Origin: JBKHYG01 sp046565595
Lineage (GTDB): Bacteria; Actinomycetota; AC-67
Reading direction: 5' to 3'
Length of the DNA stretch: 21,139 nt
NCBI GenBank assembly: GCA_046565595.1
Contig: JBKHYG010000080.1
Coordinates: 1-21,139, forward strand
Part shown: piece after piece, positions 6,458-13,106 of the stretch
Numbering within the stretch: position 1 is the stretch's first letter
How the letters are laid out: every line of letters starts with the position of its first letter
Made by a program: the position numbers and the translations under genes
The notes under the pieces: model-generated
Told to the model about the DNA's origin: nothing
Database searches by the model: none
The model's input: the letters and a program-made list of their open reading frames with translations, nothing else

Positions 6458-8182
6458 CTACTCCCGCCCGTAGATGCCTTCGGCGGCGCGGAACTCGGCT
6501 GCCTTCTCGGCCATCCCGATCTCGAGGACCTCGTCCTCTCCGACACCGTGTTCGGCGGCGTAGGCGCGAACATCCTGCGTGATCTTCATCGAACAGAAAT
6601 TCGGTCCGCACATCGAGCAGAAGTGGGCCCGCTTTGCTGGTTCCGCCGGCAGCGTCTCATCGTGGAAGGAACGGGCCGTCTCGGGATCGAGTGAGAGGTT
6701 GAACTGATCCTCCCATCGGAACTCGAAGCGCGCCTTGCTCAAAGCATCATCCCAGACCTGTGCGTGCGGATGACCCTTGGCGAGGTCTGCAGCGTGAGCC
6801 GCGATCTTGTAGGTGATGACGCCCTGGCGAACATCCTCGCGGTTGGGCAAGCCGAGATGCTCCTTGGGTGTGACATAGCAGAGCAGGGCCGTTCCGTACC
6901 AGCCGATCATCGCGGCGCCGATGCCGCTGGTGATGTGGTCGTATCCGGGAGCGATGTCGGTGGTCAAGGGCCCGAGCGTGTAGAAGGGCGCCTCGTGGCA
7001 CCAGTCGAGTTGCAGATCCATGTTCTCCTTGATCCGGTGCATCGGGACATGACCAGGACCCTCGATCATGACCTGCACATCGTGCCGCCAAGCGACCTCG
7101 GTCAACTCCCCTAGCACCTTCAACTCGGCCAGCTGGGCCTCGTCGTTGCCGTCCGCGATGGATCCTGGCCTCAGTCCGTCGCCGAGGGAGAAGGACACAT
7201 CGTAGGCACGCATGATCTCGCAGAGTTCCTCGAAGTTGGAGTAGAGGAAGTTCTCCTGATGATGCGCGAGACACCAGGCCGCCATGATCGAGCCACCACG
7301 GCTGACGATCCCGGTGACCCGTCTAGCTGTCAGGGGCACGAAACGCAGCAGGACTCCGGCATGGATCGTGAAGTAGTCCACCCCTTGTTCGCATTGTTCG
7401 ATGACGGTGTCCCGGAAGATCTCCCAGGTCAGTTCCTCAGCCTTGCCGTCGACCTTCTCGAGTGCCTGATAGATAGGTACGGTCCCGATCGGGACCGGAG
7501 AGTTCCGGACGATCCACTCGCGGGTCGCATGTATGTCGGCTCCCGTCGAGAGATCCATCACCGTGTCGGCGCCCCACCTGGTGGCCCAGACCAGTTTGTC
7601 GACCTCTTCCTCGATCGAACTGGCCACGGCAGAGTTGCCGATGTTCGCGTTGATCTTGGTCAGGAAGTTACGGCCGATGATCATCGGCTCGAGCTCGGGA
7701 TGGTTCACATTGGCGGGGATGATCGCGCGTCCGCGGGCGATCTCGTCGCGCACGAACGCCGCATCCAGACCCTCGCGGATCGCGACGAACCGCATCTCGG
7801 GGGTGATGACGCCTCGTCGGGCGTACGCCAACTGCGTCACCGCCGTTCCGTCCTTGGATCGCAGCGGTCTACGCCGCTGATCGAAGCCCTCGACGGGGAT
7901 GCGGAGCGAAGCGCCGTCGTATGCGGCGACATCTCCCCGGTCGGCGATCCAGGTTGCTCGTACCGGTTCGAGTCCCTGACGCAGATCCACCTCGATGTTG
8001 GGATCCCCGTGGGGACCACTGGTGTCGTAGAGGCTTACCGGAGGGTTGGGGATGCTTCCCCCCGTGATAGGGGTCGGCGACAACGACACCTCCTTGACCG
8101 GCACGCTGAGACCGTCCTGCTCGATGTAGGTGCGCCGGATCCCGGGTTTCAGGCCCGCTTCGGCCACTGGCGATGTCGTCAT
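6458..8182 (-). CDS. thiC: Phosphomethylpyrimidine synthase ThiC
   Basis: The protein has 574 aa. It is a radical-SAM enzyme that converts aminoimidazole ribotide into hydroxymethylpyrimidine phosphate for thiamine synthesis, in the cytoplasm. The whole protein follows the family. It contains IPANVNHPELEPMIIGR and KINANIGNSAVASSIEEE, TVMDLSTG, SLGDGLRPGS, EGPGHVPMHRI and TDIAPGYDHITSGIGAA. The C-terminal cluster motif C522-x2-C525-x4-C530 (CSMCGPNFC) binds the 4Fe-4S cluster in this unusual C-terminal position. The ATG at 8182 has a purine-rich Shine-Dalgarno that forms the 3' edge of a TPP riboswitch, so thiamine pyrophosphate should repress it. It is the first gene of a four-gene operon. 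A length near 570 aa is somewhat below the E. coli protein and not unusual. Confidence 0.97.
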   Translation of the reverse strand: MTTSPVAEAGLKPGIRRTYIEQDGLSVPVKEVSLSPTPITGGSIPNPPVSLYDTSGPHGDPNIEVDLRQGLEPVRATWIADRGDVAAYDGASLRIPVEGFDQRRRPLRSKDGTAVTQLAYARRGVITPEMRFVAIREGLDAAFVRDEIARGRAIIPANVNHPELEPMIIGRNFLTKINANIGNSAVASSIEEEVDKLVWATRWGADTVMDLSTGADIHATREWIVRNSPVPIGTVPIYQALEKVDGKAEELTWEIFRDTVIEQCEQGVDYFTIHAGVLLRFVPLTARRVTGIVSRGGSIMAAWCLAHHQENFLYSNFEELCEIMRAYDVSFSLGDGLRPGSIADGNDEAQLAELKVLGELTEVAWRHDVQVMIEGPGHVPMHRIKENMDLQLDWCHEAPFYTLGPLTTDIAPGYDHITSGIGAAMIGWYGTALLCYVTPKEHLGLPNREDVRQGVITYKIAAHAADLAKGHPHAQVWDDALSKARFEFRWEDQFNLSLDPETARSFHDETLPAEPAKRAHFCSMCGPNFCSMKITQDVRAYAAEHGVGEDEVLEIGMAEKAAEFRAAEGIYGRE

Positions 8183-8189
8183 GTCCCTC

Positions 8190-8275
8190 TCTCCCTCCGC
8201 CGGTGTTAGCCGGATCAGGTTCCAACGGTCGGCCGCGTTCCTCGGACCCTCTCAGCCCGTGGCGCGGGCTCCCGT
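8190..8275 (-). promoter_or_regulatory. TPP riboswitch (THI element) upstream of thiC
   Basis: Reading the minus strand, the universally conserved pieces occur in order. A GCCCG/CGGGC stem leads into CTGAGAGGG (8248-8256), then GACCGTTGGAACCTGATC (CCTGATC at about 8213-8219) and GGCTAACACCGGCGGAGGGAG. These are the P2/P3 and P4/P5 sensor arms that bind the pyrimidine and pyrophosphate of TPP. The 3' edge overlaps the GGAGGGAGAGAGGG ribosome-binding region of thiC (8184-8197). That placement suggests translational control by masking the Shine-Dalgarno. No separate terminator hairpin with a U-tract lies between the element and the start codon. Confidence 0.95.
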
Positions 8276-8282
8276 GGCCGCC

Positions 8283-8288
8283 ATCCTA
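8283..8288 (-). promoter_or_regulatory. Putative -10 box (TAGGAT) for the thiC operon
   Basis: On the minus strand TAGGAT fits the actinobacterial TANNNT pattern. A start about 7 nt downstream (near 8276) falls just before the 5' edge of the TPP riboswitch, exactly where the leader should begin. No -35 box was recognised. Confidence 0.45.
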
Positions 8289-8348
8289 CGGACAGCCGCG
8301 ATCCCTGCGCGGGCGTGGCACGCTCGGAGCATGTGGAAGGATGGGTGG

Positions 8349-9185
8349 ATGCGTATCAGCGCGAAACTGGCCCCGGTATTCGACATCTCCGAGTTGGTGA
8401 GGTTCTGGCGAGCCGCCGACCGGATGGGCTTCCACGGCGTCTACAACTATGACCACTTCTACGGTCTCGGCGACTCCCCCGATACCTGGGAGCAGCCGAC
8501 GCTCGAAGCTTGGACGACCCTTGCTGCCATGGCTGTCCACACCGAAAGGGCGCGTATCGGCTGCATGGTCAGCGCGGTCACCTTCCGCAATCCCGGCCTG
8601 ATAGCCAAGATGGCAACGACGATCGATCATCTGTCGGCGGGTCGCCTCGACATCGGACTGGGGGCCGGCTGGCACGAACCAGAGCACTCGTCCCTGGGCT
8701 TCGGATATCCCCCGCCGGGGACACGCATCGCGATGCTTGACGAGGCTTGCACGATCATCCGCGGCATGTTCACGCAGCAGCCCTTCAGCTTCTCGGGCGA
8801 GCACTTCTCGGTTACCGACGCCAGGTGTCAGCCGACACCCATCCAAGAGCCGCACCCGAGGTTGATCATCGGTGGGAACGGACGGAACAAGACCCTGCGC
8901 ATCATCGCCAAGCATGCGGATGAGTGGAACTGCATCGGCACCGAACCAGAGACCTTCGCCGAACTGAGCCGACTGCTGGACGGCTACTGCCGAGAGGTCG
9001 GAAGAGACCCGAGCGAGATCACGCGAGGGGCGCAGATGTTCCTGCACCCGGCGGCGCCCGAACAGATCGAGGAACAGCTCGATCGGATCCCGGCACTCGC
9101 GGATGCCGGATGCGAGCATCTCGTTCTCAGCTTCTATCAACCACCGAGCGAGGAGGTGCTCGAGCGCTGCGCGCCGCGGAACTGA
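8349..9185 (+). CDS. LLM-class F420-dependent oxidoreductase
   Basis: The protein has 278 aa of the luciferase-like monooxygenase (TIM-barrel) superfamily, in the cytoplasmic F420-linked branch common in actinobacteria. The N-terminal pattern MRISAKLAPVFD...FWRAADRMGFHGVYNYDHF is typical. So are IGCMVSAVTFRNPGLIAKMATTID, HLSAGRLDIGLGAGWHEPEH and the PRLIIGGNG strand near residue 180. The start at 8349 has an AAGGA Shine-Dalgarno 7 nt upstream. An in-frame ATG at 8331 (MWKDGW added) is possible but has poor spacing. Longer frames would run back through the riboswitch and are rejected. The substrate is not predictable; family members reduce or oxidise diverse small molecules. The gene is divergent from thiC and followed by the small HEXXH protein after 29 nt. 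Confidence 0.9.
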   Translation: MRISAKLAPVFDISELVRFWRAADRMGFHGVYNYDHFYGLGDSPDTWEQPTLEAWTTLAAMAVHTERARIGCMVSAVTFRNPGLIAKMATTIDHLSAGRLDIGLGAGWHEPEHSSLGFGYPPPGTRIAMLDEACTIIRGMFTQQPFSFSGEHFSVTDARCQPTPIQEPHPRLIIGGNGRNKTLRIIAKHADEWNCIGTEPETFAELSRLLDGYCREVGRDPSEITRGAQMFLHPAAPEQIEEQLDRIPALADAGCEHLVLSFYQPPSEEVLERCAPRN

Positions 9186-9214
9186 TCCGGGGGATCCCAG
9201 AACTTCCGTTCCCG

Positions 9215-9685
9215 ATGCGGATAGGTTCGAGCGTGCCCGGCTTCGACGAGGCTGCCGTTCGACGAGCGATCGACGGATGCCCCCAGGCCGACGGCTACAC
9301 CCTCACCGTGAAGCCTCTGCGCTATCGCACGCAGCCCAGCCTGTCTGCGATCACGGTCTTCGACGATCGAGAGATCACCTGCAAGATCCCCGAGCCGTTC
9401 CTGCCCTTCGGTGAGGTCGTCATCTACGGCATGAAGCGACGCAACACCGACCCTCCGCGTTTCGTCCCGCTATCCGAAGGGATCACATTCCGAACCCGGG
9501 CCGAGGTCGTCCGGTTCCTCTACCTGCACGAGTGGTACCACTGGTGGCTGTTCAGCACGGGAGAGCGATTCCAGCGCGAGACCGCATGCGACCGGTTCGC
9601 TCTGGCGGGGTGGCGCAAGCGAAGGGTCACGCTCGAGGATGCTCGACTCGCCATCAAGAGACGCGAGGAACCCCGCATCTGGTGA
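9215..9685 (+). CDS. Small putative zinc metallopeptidase-like protein (HEXXH motif)
   Basis: The protein has 156 aa from ATG 9215, or 150 aa from GTG 9233. I do not recognise it as a named family. Residues 105-109 read HEWYH, an exact HEXXH zinc-binding motif in a hydrophobic helix (LYLHEWYHWWLF). About 13 residues later comes E122-T-A-C-D-R-F-A. That E-x-x-A-x-x-F-A arrangement resembles the third zinc ligand helix of ImmA/IrrE-type metallopeptidases. The first 95 residues are predicted mixed beta (ITVFDDREITCKIPEPF, GEVVIYGM). There is no signal peptide or membrane segment, so it is cytoplasmic. ATG 9215 lacks a Shine-Dalgarno. GTG 9233 is preceded by TAGGTT (9222-9227) and might be a leaderless start. 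Peptidase activity is inference. Confidence 0.7.
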   Translation: MRIGSSVPGFDEAAVRRAIDGCPQADGYTLTVKPLRYRTQPSLSAITVFDDREITCKIPEPFLPFGEVVIYGMKRRNTDPPRFVPLSEGITFRTRAEVVRFLYLHEWYHWWLFSTGERFQRETACDRFALAGWRKRRVTLEDARLAIKRREEPRIW

Positions 9686-9721
9686 GGGCACCCTGCGACG
9701 CATCGGTCGTGGGGCTGGTCA

Positions 9722-9727
9722 TATCCT
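9722..9727 (+). promoter_or_regulatory. Putative -10 box (TATCCT) for the FIST gene
   Basis: The hexamer is identical to the one before the methyltransferase at 2222. It ends 7 nt before the GTG at 9735, with a short GAGG in between, so the leader would be absent or only a few bases long. The support is pattern and position only. Confidence 0.35.
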
Positions 9728-9734
9728 GAGGTCT

Positions 9735-10901
9735 GTGAGCACGATCAAGATCGGCGCGGGGTTGTCTACGAACATCGATGTGACGACCGCGCTTGGCGAG
9801 GCGCTGTTCGGAGCGACGGCTACCTTCGGGGACGAGATCCCGAACCTCGTCGTCTGCTTCATCAGCGAGGAGCATCGCGATTCGGCCGACGAGGTCGCCG
9901 CAGCCCTCGGTTGGCGCTTCCCAGCCGCAGCGGTGATCGGCTCGACCGCTGCCGGCGTGATCGGAGGGCCCGAAGAGGTCGAGCACGGCCCGGCCGTCAG
10001 CGTGCTCACAGCGTTCCTGCCCGACACTCGAGTCTTCCCCTTCGGGTTGCGGTTCAACGAGGATCCAGACGGCAAGCACACCTACACCGGCTGGCCAGAA
10101 CCCTTGGTCCCAGACGCGACGCTGTTGATGTTCTGCGACCGGTTCTCGCTACCGGCTGGCCATCTGGTCGAGCACCTGAACCAGACCCGCCCGGGCCAGG
10201 TGGTCGTGGGTGGGCTCACCTCTGGCGGACAGGAACCTGGGGATACGCGGCTGTTCTACGGTGGTCGCGTGTTCGATGACGGCGCCGTCGGCGTGGCGGT
10301 GGAAGGTCGCGTCAGGTTGAGGCCGCTTGTATCTCAAGGATGTCGCCCGATCGGCGCACCCATGACGATCACTCGCGCGGACCGCAACATAATCTTCGAG
10401 TTGGCCGGGGAACGGCCGATCGATGTGATCAAGGCCCTATGGCAGCGGGCCGATTCCACCGACCGCGCTCTGATGCAACACGGCTTGCAGTTGGGTCGCG
10501 TGGTGGACGAGTACAGGTCCGAGTTCGGCTACGGCGACTTCGTGATCCGGCCCGTGATGGGGGCCGACCCTCAGGAGGGCATCATCGCGGTGGGCGATGT
10601 GGTCACGATCGGCGAGACCGTGCAGTTCCATGTGCGAGATCCCCATTCGGCGGATGAGGATCTGGGGAAGGCGCTCGCGGCCGTCGCAGAGCCGCCGCAC
10701 GGCGCCCTGCTGTTCAGTTGCACCGGACGGGGACGCGCCATGTTCCAGGAATCCGATCACGACGCGATCCAGGTGACCGAGGCCTTGAACGCTCCGCTAG
10801 CAGGGATGTTCTGCGCGGGTGAACTCGGACCGGTTGGAGGTCGGAACTTCCTTCACGGCTTGACCGCATCGCTCGCACTGTTCGAAGACACCGGGGCGTG
10901 A
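9735..10901 (+). CDS. FIST N-/C-terminal domain protein (stand-alone sensor)
   Basis: The protein has 388 aa of the FIST family (F-box/intracellular signal transduction), regarded as a small-ligand, perhaps amino-acid, sensory module. Residues about 25-200 match FIST_N, with VIGSTAAGVIGG and the VVVGGLTSGG segment. Residues about 225-370 match FIST_C, ending with LLFSCTGRGRAMFQ, PLAGMFCAGELGPVGGRNFLHGLTASLALF. No kinase, GGDEF, methyl-accepting or DNA-binding domain is fused and no membrane segment is seen, so it is a free cytoplasmic protein. The GTG start (MSTIKIGAG) begins where the family begins; upstream in-frame ATG codons lie in the previous gene. It follows the HEXXH protein by 49 nt and converges on the subtilase gene. 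Its signalling partner is not visible here. Confidence 0.9.
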   Translation: MSTIKIGAGLSTNIDVTTALGEALFGATATFGDEIPNLVVCFISEEHRDSADEVAAALGWRFPAAAVIGSTAAGVIGGPEEVEHGPAVSVLTAFLPDTRVFPFGLRFNEDPDGKHTYTGWPEPLVPDATLLMFCDRFSLPAGHLVEHLNQTRPGQVVVGGLTSGGQEPGDTRLFYGGRVFDDGAVGVAVEGRVRLRPLVSQGCRPIGAPMTITRADRNIIFELAGERPIDVIKALWQRADSTDRALMQHGLQLGRVVDEYRSEFGYGDFVIRPVMGADPQEGIIAVGDVVTIGETVQFHVRDPHSADEDLGKALAAVAEPPHGALLFSCTGRGRAMFQESDHDAIQVTEALNAPLAGMFCAGELGPVGGRNFLHGLTASLALFEDTGA

Positions 10902-10910
10902 CCAACTGCG

Positions 10911-10928
10911 CCCCCTTGGTTTCGGGGG
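10911..10928. terminator. Possible bidirectional hairpin between convergent FIST and subtilase genes
   Basis: CCCCC and GGGGG enclose an 8-nt loop (TTGGTTTC) in the 27-nt gap between the two stop codons. The position fits a shared terminator, but the stem is short and there is no T-tract, so confidence is low. Confidence 0.35.
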
Positions 10929-12329
10929 TCAGGGTCGAAGCGTCCCGTACTGATCGTCCAGTTCGAAGAACGCGTCCACCTCTGGACGAGGGGTCAGGGG
11001 AAGATCACCGTCTAACACAGCCTTCGCCAAGGCGACGCTGCGCTCGTTGGCAGCGCCGTAACCGATCGACAGGTACGCGGGAACCTCCGCGGGGATCGTG
11101 CTCCAGGGCACCGGAGCGGTGACACACAACAGGCAGTAAGGGTTCTCCCCGGGCCCATGCTCGAGACGCTCGGGCATGCTGGGTCCGGCCAGGAAGTTCC
11201 TCCAGCCGTCGTGTTGACCCTCCAGGGGACGCTCTTCAGCCGTCCAGAGCAACAGCTGCTTCCACTCTTCGAGGGTGAACACGCCATCCTCTAACAACAC
11301 CGATCCGGGGACAGGCGTGCCGCTGGCAGCGATCGGGGAACCGCCTTCGGGATCCTCTACGAGGCCGGGCGTGAGATCGCCTAGCAACTGGCGTGCATGC
11401 TGCAGGATCGCGGCAGCCGCACCCGCGGCGTACGGCGCGGCAGCGCTGGTGCAACAGGCGAGCGCCGACTCCGAGACCGGTTCGAGGGAATCGTTGGGCG
11501 CGATCGGACCACCGTATCCGTCGGCTACCAGATGGGCAGGAGCGTCAGACCACGGCGACACATAGCCGTTGTCGTGTGCTCCAACCTGGAGCGCACCCTT
11601 GGCTCTGGTCGAGTGGGTCTGGGTCGGCGTTGGGGCAGCCCCGCTGAACGCAGTGCCATTGCCCGAGGCGAACATGACCAGATGTTTGCTCGCGGCGGCC
11701 TCGATGACGCGCCGGTTCCCGACGCCAGGCAGCAGCGATCCCCAGGAGTTGGATTGCACATCGACCCAACCCAGGTCGGCTGCGAAGGAGACACCTCGGG
11801 TTCCCAGGCCTTCGATCGCCACGATCCGAGCATCGGGAGCCAGAGAGGTGCCTTCGCCGGCCGCTCTAGAAGCGGTCATGGTGCCGTGCCCCTGATCGTC
11901 CAGCAGGAGCCGCTCGGTGCAACCTGTCGCTAGTACGCCGTTGGCCGGCGGCACATCCGGGAAGGAGCCATCGCATCGAGTGCCTCCCGCCGAGAACGAG
12001 ACCCACCCGACGATACGAGTGCCTGGCACCCAGTAGACGGTGTTGGGCTTGACCGATGCCCACACCGCTGCGTCCGCCTCCAGCGCTGCCTGCATGGTCG
12101 GGGCATCGAGCGTCAGGTTCAGAGGCTGGATGAAGTCGGGGTAGTTAGGTATGTACTCGCTCGGGTGCTGATCAGCGCGGGTGCGATCCCGGAACGCCGG
12201 GTGATACGGGTTGATGCCCGTGTCGATCAAGGCGACGACCACCGGCGGGGGCGCGTCGGTCGCGGCGGTGACCGGAGCGACTCCGAGCGAAGTCCCCAAC
12301 ACGACCAGGGAGAGCAGGAAGGCTCGCAT
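10929..12329 (-). CDS. Secreted S8 family (subtilisin-like) serine peptidase
   Basis: The protein has 466 aa with a signal peptide at residues 1-23. The catalytic triad is complete. D36 lies in VVALIDTGIN, H148 in DDQGHGTMTAS and S295 in CCTSAAAPYAAG (the usual GTSMAAPHVAG). The oxyanion Asn N224 is in FASGNGTA. The catalytic Asp is only about 13 residues after the signal peptide, so there is no room for the I9 inhibitory propeptide common in secreted subtilases. A long insert of about 110 residues separates Asp and His. After Ser the C-terminal 170 residues show no recognised domain or anchor. Four Cys in the tail and around Ser (C292, C293, C399, C402) might form disulfides. It is divergent from the dienelactone hydrolase (72-nt spacer) and convergent with the FIST gene. 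The substrate is unknown. Confidence 0.92.
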   Translation of the reverse strand: MRAFLLSLVVLGTSLGVAPVTAATDAPPPVVVALIDTGINPYHPAFRDRTRADQHPSEYIPNYPDFIQPLNLTLDAPTMQAALEADAAVWASVKPNTVYWVPGTRIVGWVSFSAGGTRCDGSFPDVPPANGVLATGCTERLLLDDQGHGTMTASRAAGEGTSLAPDARIVAIEGLGTRGVSFAADLGWVDVQSNSWGSLLPGVGNRRVIEAAASKHLVMFASGNGTAFSGAAPTPTQTHSTRAKGALQVGAHDNGYVSPWSDAPAHLVADGYGGPIAPNDSLEPVSESALACCTSAAAPYAAGAAAAILQHARQLLGDLTPGLVEDPEGGSPIAASGTPVPGSVLLEDGVFTLEEWKQLLLWTAEERPLEGQHDGWRNFLAGPSMPERLEHGPGENPYCLLCVTAPVPWSTIPAEVPAYLSIGYGAANERSVALAKAVLDGDLPLTPRPEVDAFFELDDQYGTLRP

Positions 12330-12371
12330 GCTTCCCGATTCGCCAGCAGAGGTCTCCTCCCCTGCCTCGGG

Positions 12372-12377
12372 TAGGTT
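12372..12377 (+). promoter_or_regulatory. Putative -10 box (TAGGTT) for the dienelactone hydrolase gene
   Basis: TAGGTT fits the TANNNT pattern. A start near 12384 would give a leader of about 18 nt carrying a strong AAGGAGG Shine-Dalgarno (12386-12392) 9 nt before ATG 12402. A similar TAGGTT precedes GTG 9233. Confidence 0.35.
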
Positions 12378-12401
12378 CGCTCCTGAAGGAGGTTCGAGAA
12401 G

Positions 12402-13073
12402 ATGGGCGAGATGATCGAGTTCGCAATTCCAGGTTCAGTCACAGCGGGCTACCTCGCGGTCCCCGAGGATCAACGAGGACCCGGGCTGGTGGTGATCCAA
12501 GAGTGGTGGGGTCTGGTTCCCCACATCAAGGATGTTTGCGAGCGGTTCGCTGCCGAGGGCTTCGTGGCGCTTGCCCCTGACCTGTTCCACGGCGAGACCA
12601 CGACCGAACCCGACGAGGCCAACAAGAAGATGATGGAACTGGACATGCCTCGAGCGATCAAGGAGATCAGTGGGGCTGTCGAACATCTGCGCACGCGTCC
12701 CGAAACCGACGGCAAGGTCGGAGTGCTGGGGTTCTGTATGGGAGGCGCACTGACCCTCGCTACCGCCGCCAACGCAACGATCGATGCGGCCGTCCCCTTC
12801 TACGGGTTGCCCGGTGACGGCTTCGAACCGCAGAAGATCTCGTGCCCTGTACTTGGACATTGGGCCGAGACCGATGACTGGGCGACCGTCGAGAAGGGCG
12901 AGACCCTCTTCAAGCAACTTCGCGACGCTGGAGTGGACGCGACCCTTCATGTCTATCCAGGAACCGAGCACGCCTTCTTCAACGACTCTCGCCCTGAGGT
13001 CTACAAGGCGGAAGCCGCCGACCAAGCTTGGCGACGAACGCTGGTCTTCCTGAACCGACATCTGGCCGACTGA
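12402..13073 (+). CDS. Dienelactone hydrolase family protein
   Basis: The protein has 223 aa, an alpha/beta hydrolase of the dienelactone hydrolase family and close to the family's normal length. The Cys nucleophile is C112 in GVLGFCMGGAL. Candidate Asp is D158 (ETDDW) and His is H190 in YPGTEHAFFND. E34 in VIQEWWGL matches the Glu that activates the Cys in the classical enzyme. Other family marks are APDLFHGE and the RPEVYKAEAADQAW-type C-terminus. It is cytoplasmic. Classical members hydrolyse dienelactones in chloroaromatic degradation, but many homologues act on other esters, so the substrate is open. The ATG has an excellent Shine-Dalgarno. It stands alone on the plus strand and converges on the haloalkane dehalogenase gene. 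The pairing with a dehalogenase hints at, but does not show, haloorganic metabolism. Confidence 0.93.
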   Translation: MGEMIEFAIPGSVTAGYLAVPEDQRGPGLVVIQEWWGLVPHIKDVCERFAAEGFVALAPDLFHGETTTEPDEANKKMMELDMPRAIKEISGAVEHLRTRPETDGKVGVLGFCMGGALTLATAANATIDAAVPFYGLPGDGFEPQKISCPVLGHWAETDDWATVEKGETLFKQLRDAGVDATLHVYPGTEHAFFNDSRPEVYKAEAADQAWRRTLVFLNRHLAD

Positions 13074-13106
13074 GTCTTCCTCCCGGCCCGATCGATGCAA
13101 AGAAGT

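Noticed and set aside
7259..8209. Long plus-strand open frame opposite thiC
   Set aside because: It is antisense to a full-length, well-conserved enzyme and its translation resembles no family. High-GC shadow frame.
8130..8348. Upstream extension of the F420-type oxidoreductase frame
   Set aside because: It would run antisense through the TPP riboswitch and the thiC start, and the family N-terminus begins at 8349.
8286..9140. Long minus-strand open frame opposite the F420-type oxidoreductase
   Set aside because: It is antisense to a recognisable enzyme and reads as low-complexity shadow sequence.
12435..13100. Minus-strand open frame covering the dienelactone hydrolase gene
   Set aside because: It mirrors the real gene, which has a catalytic triad and a strong Shine-Dalgarno.
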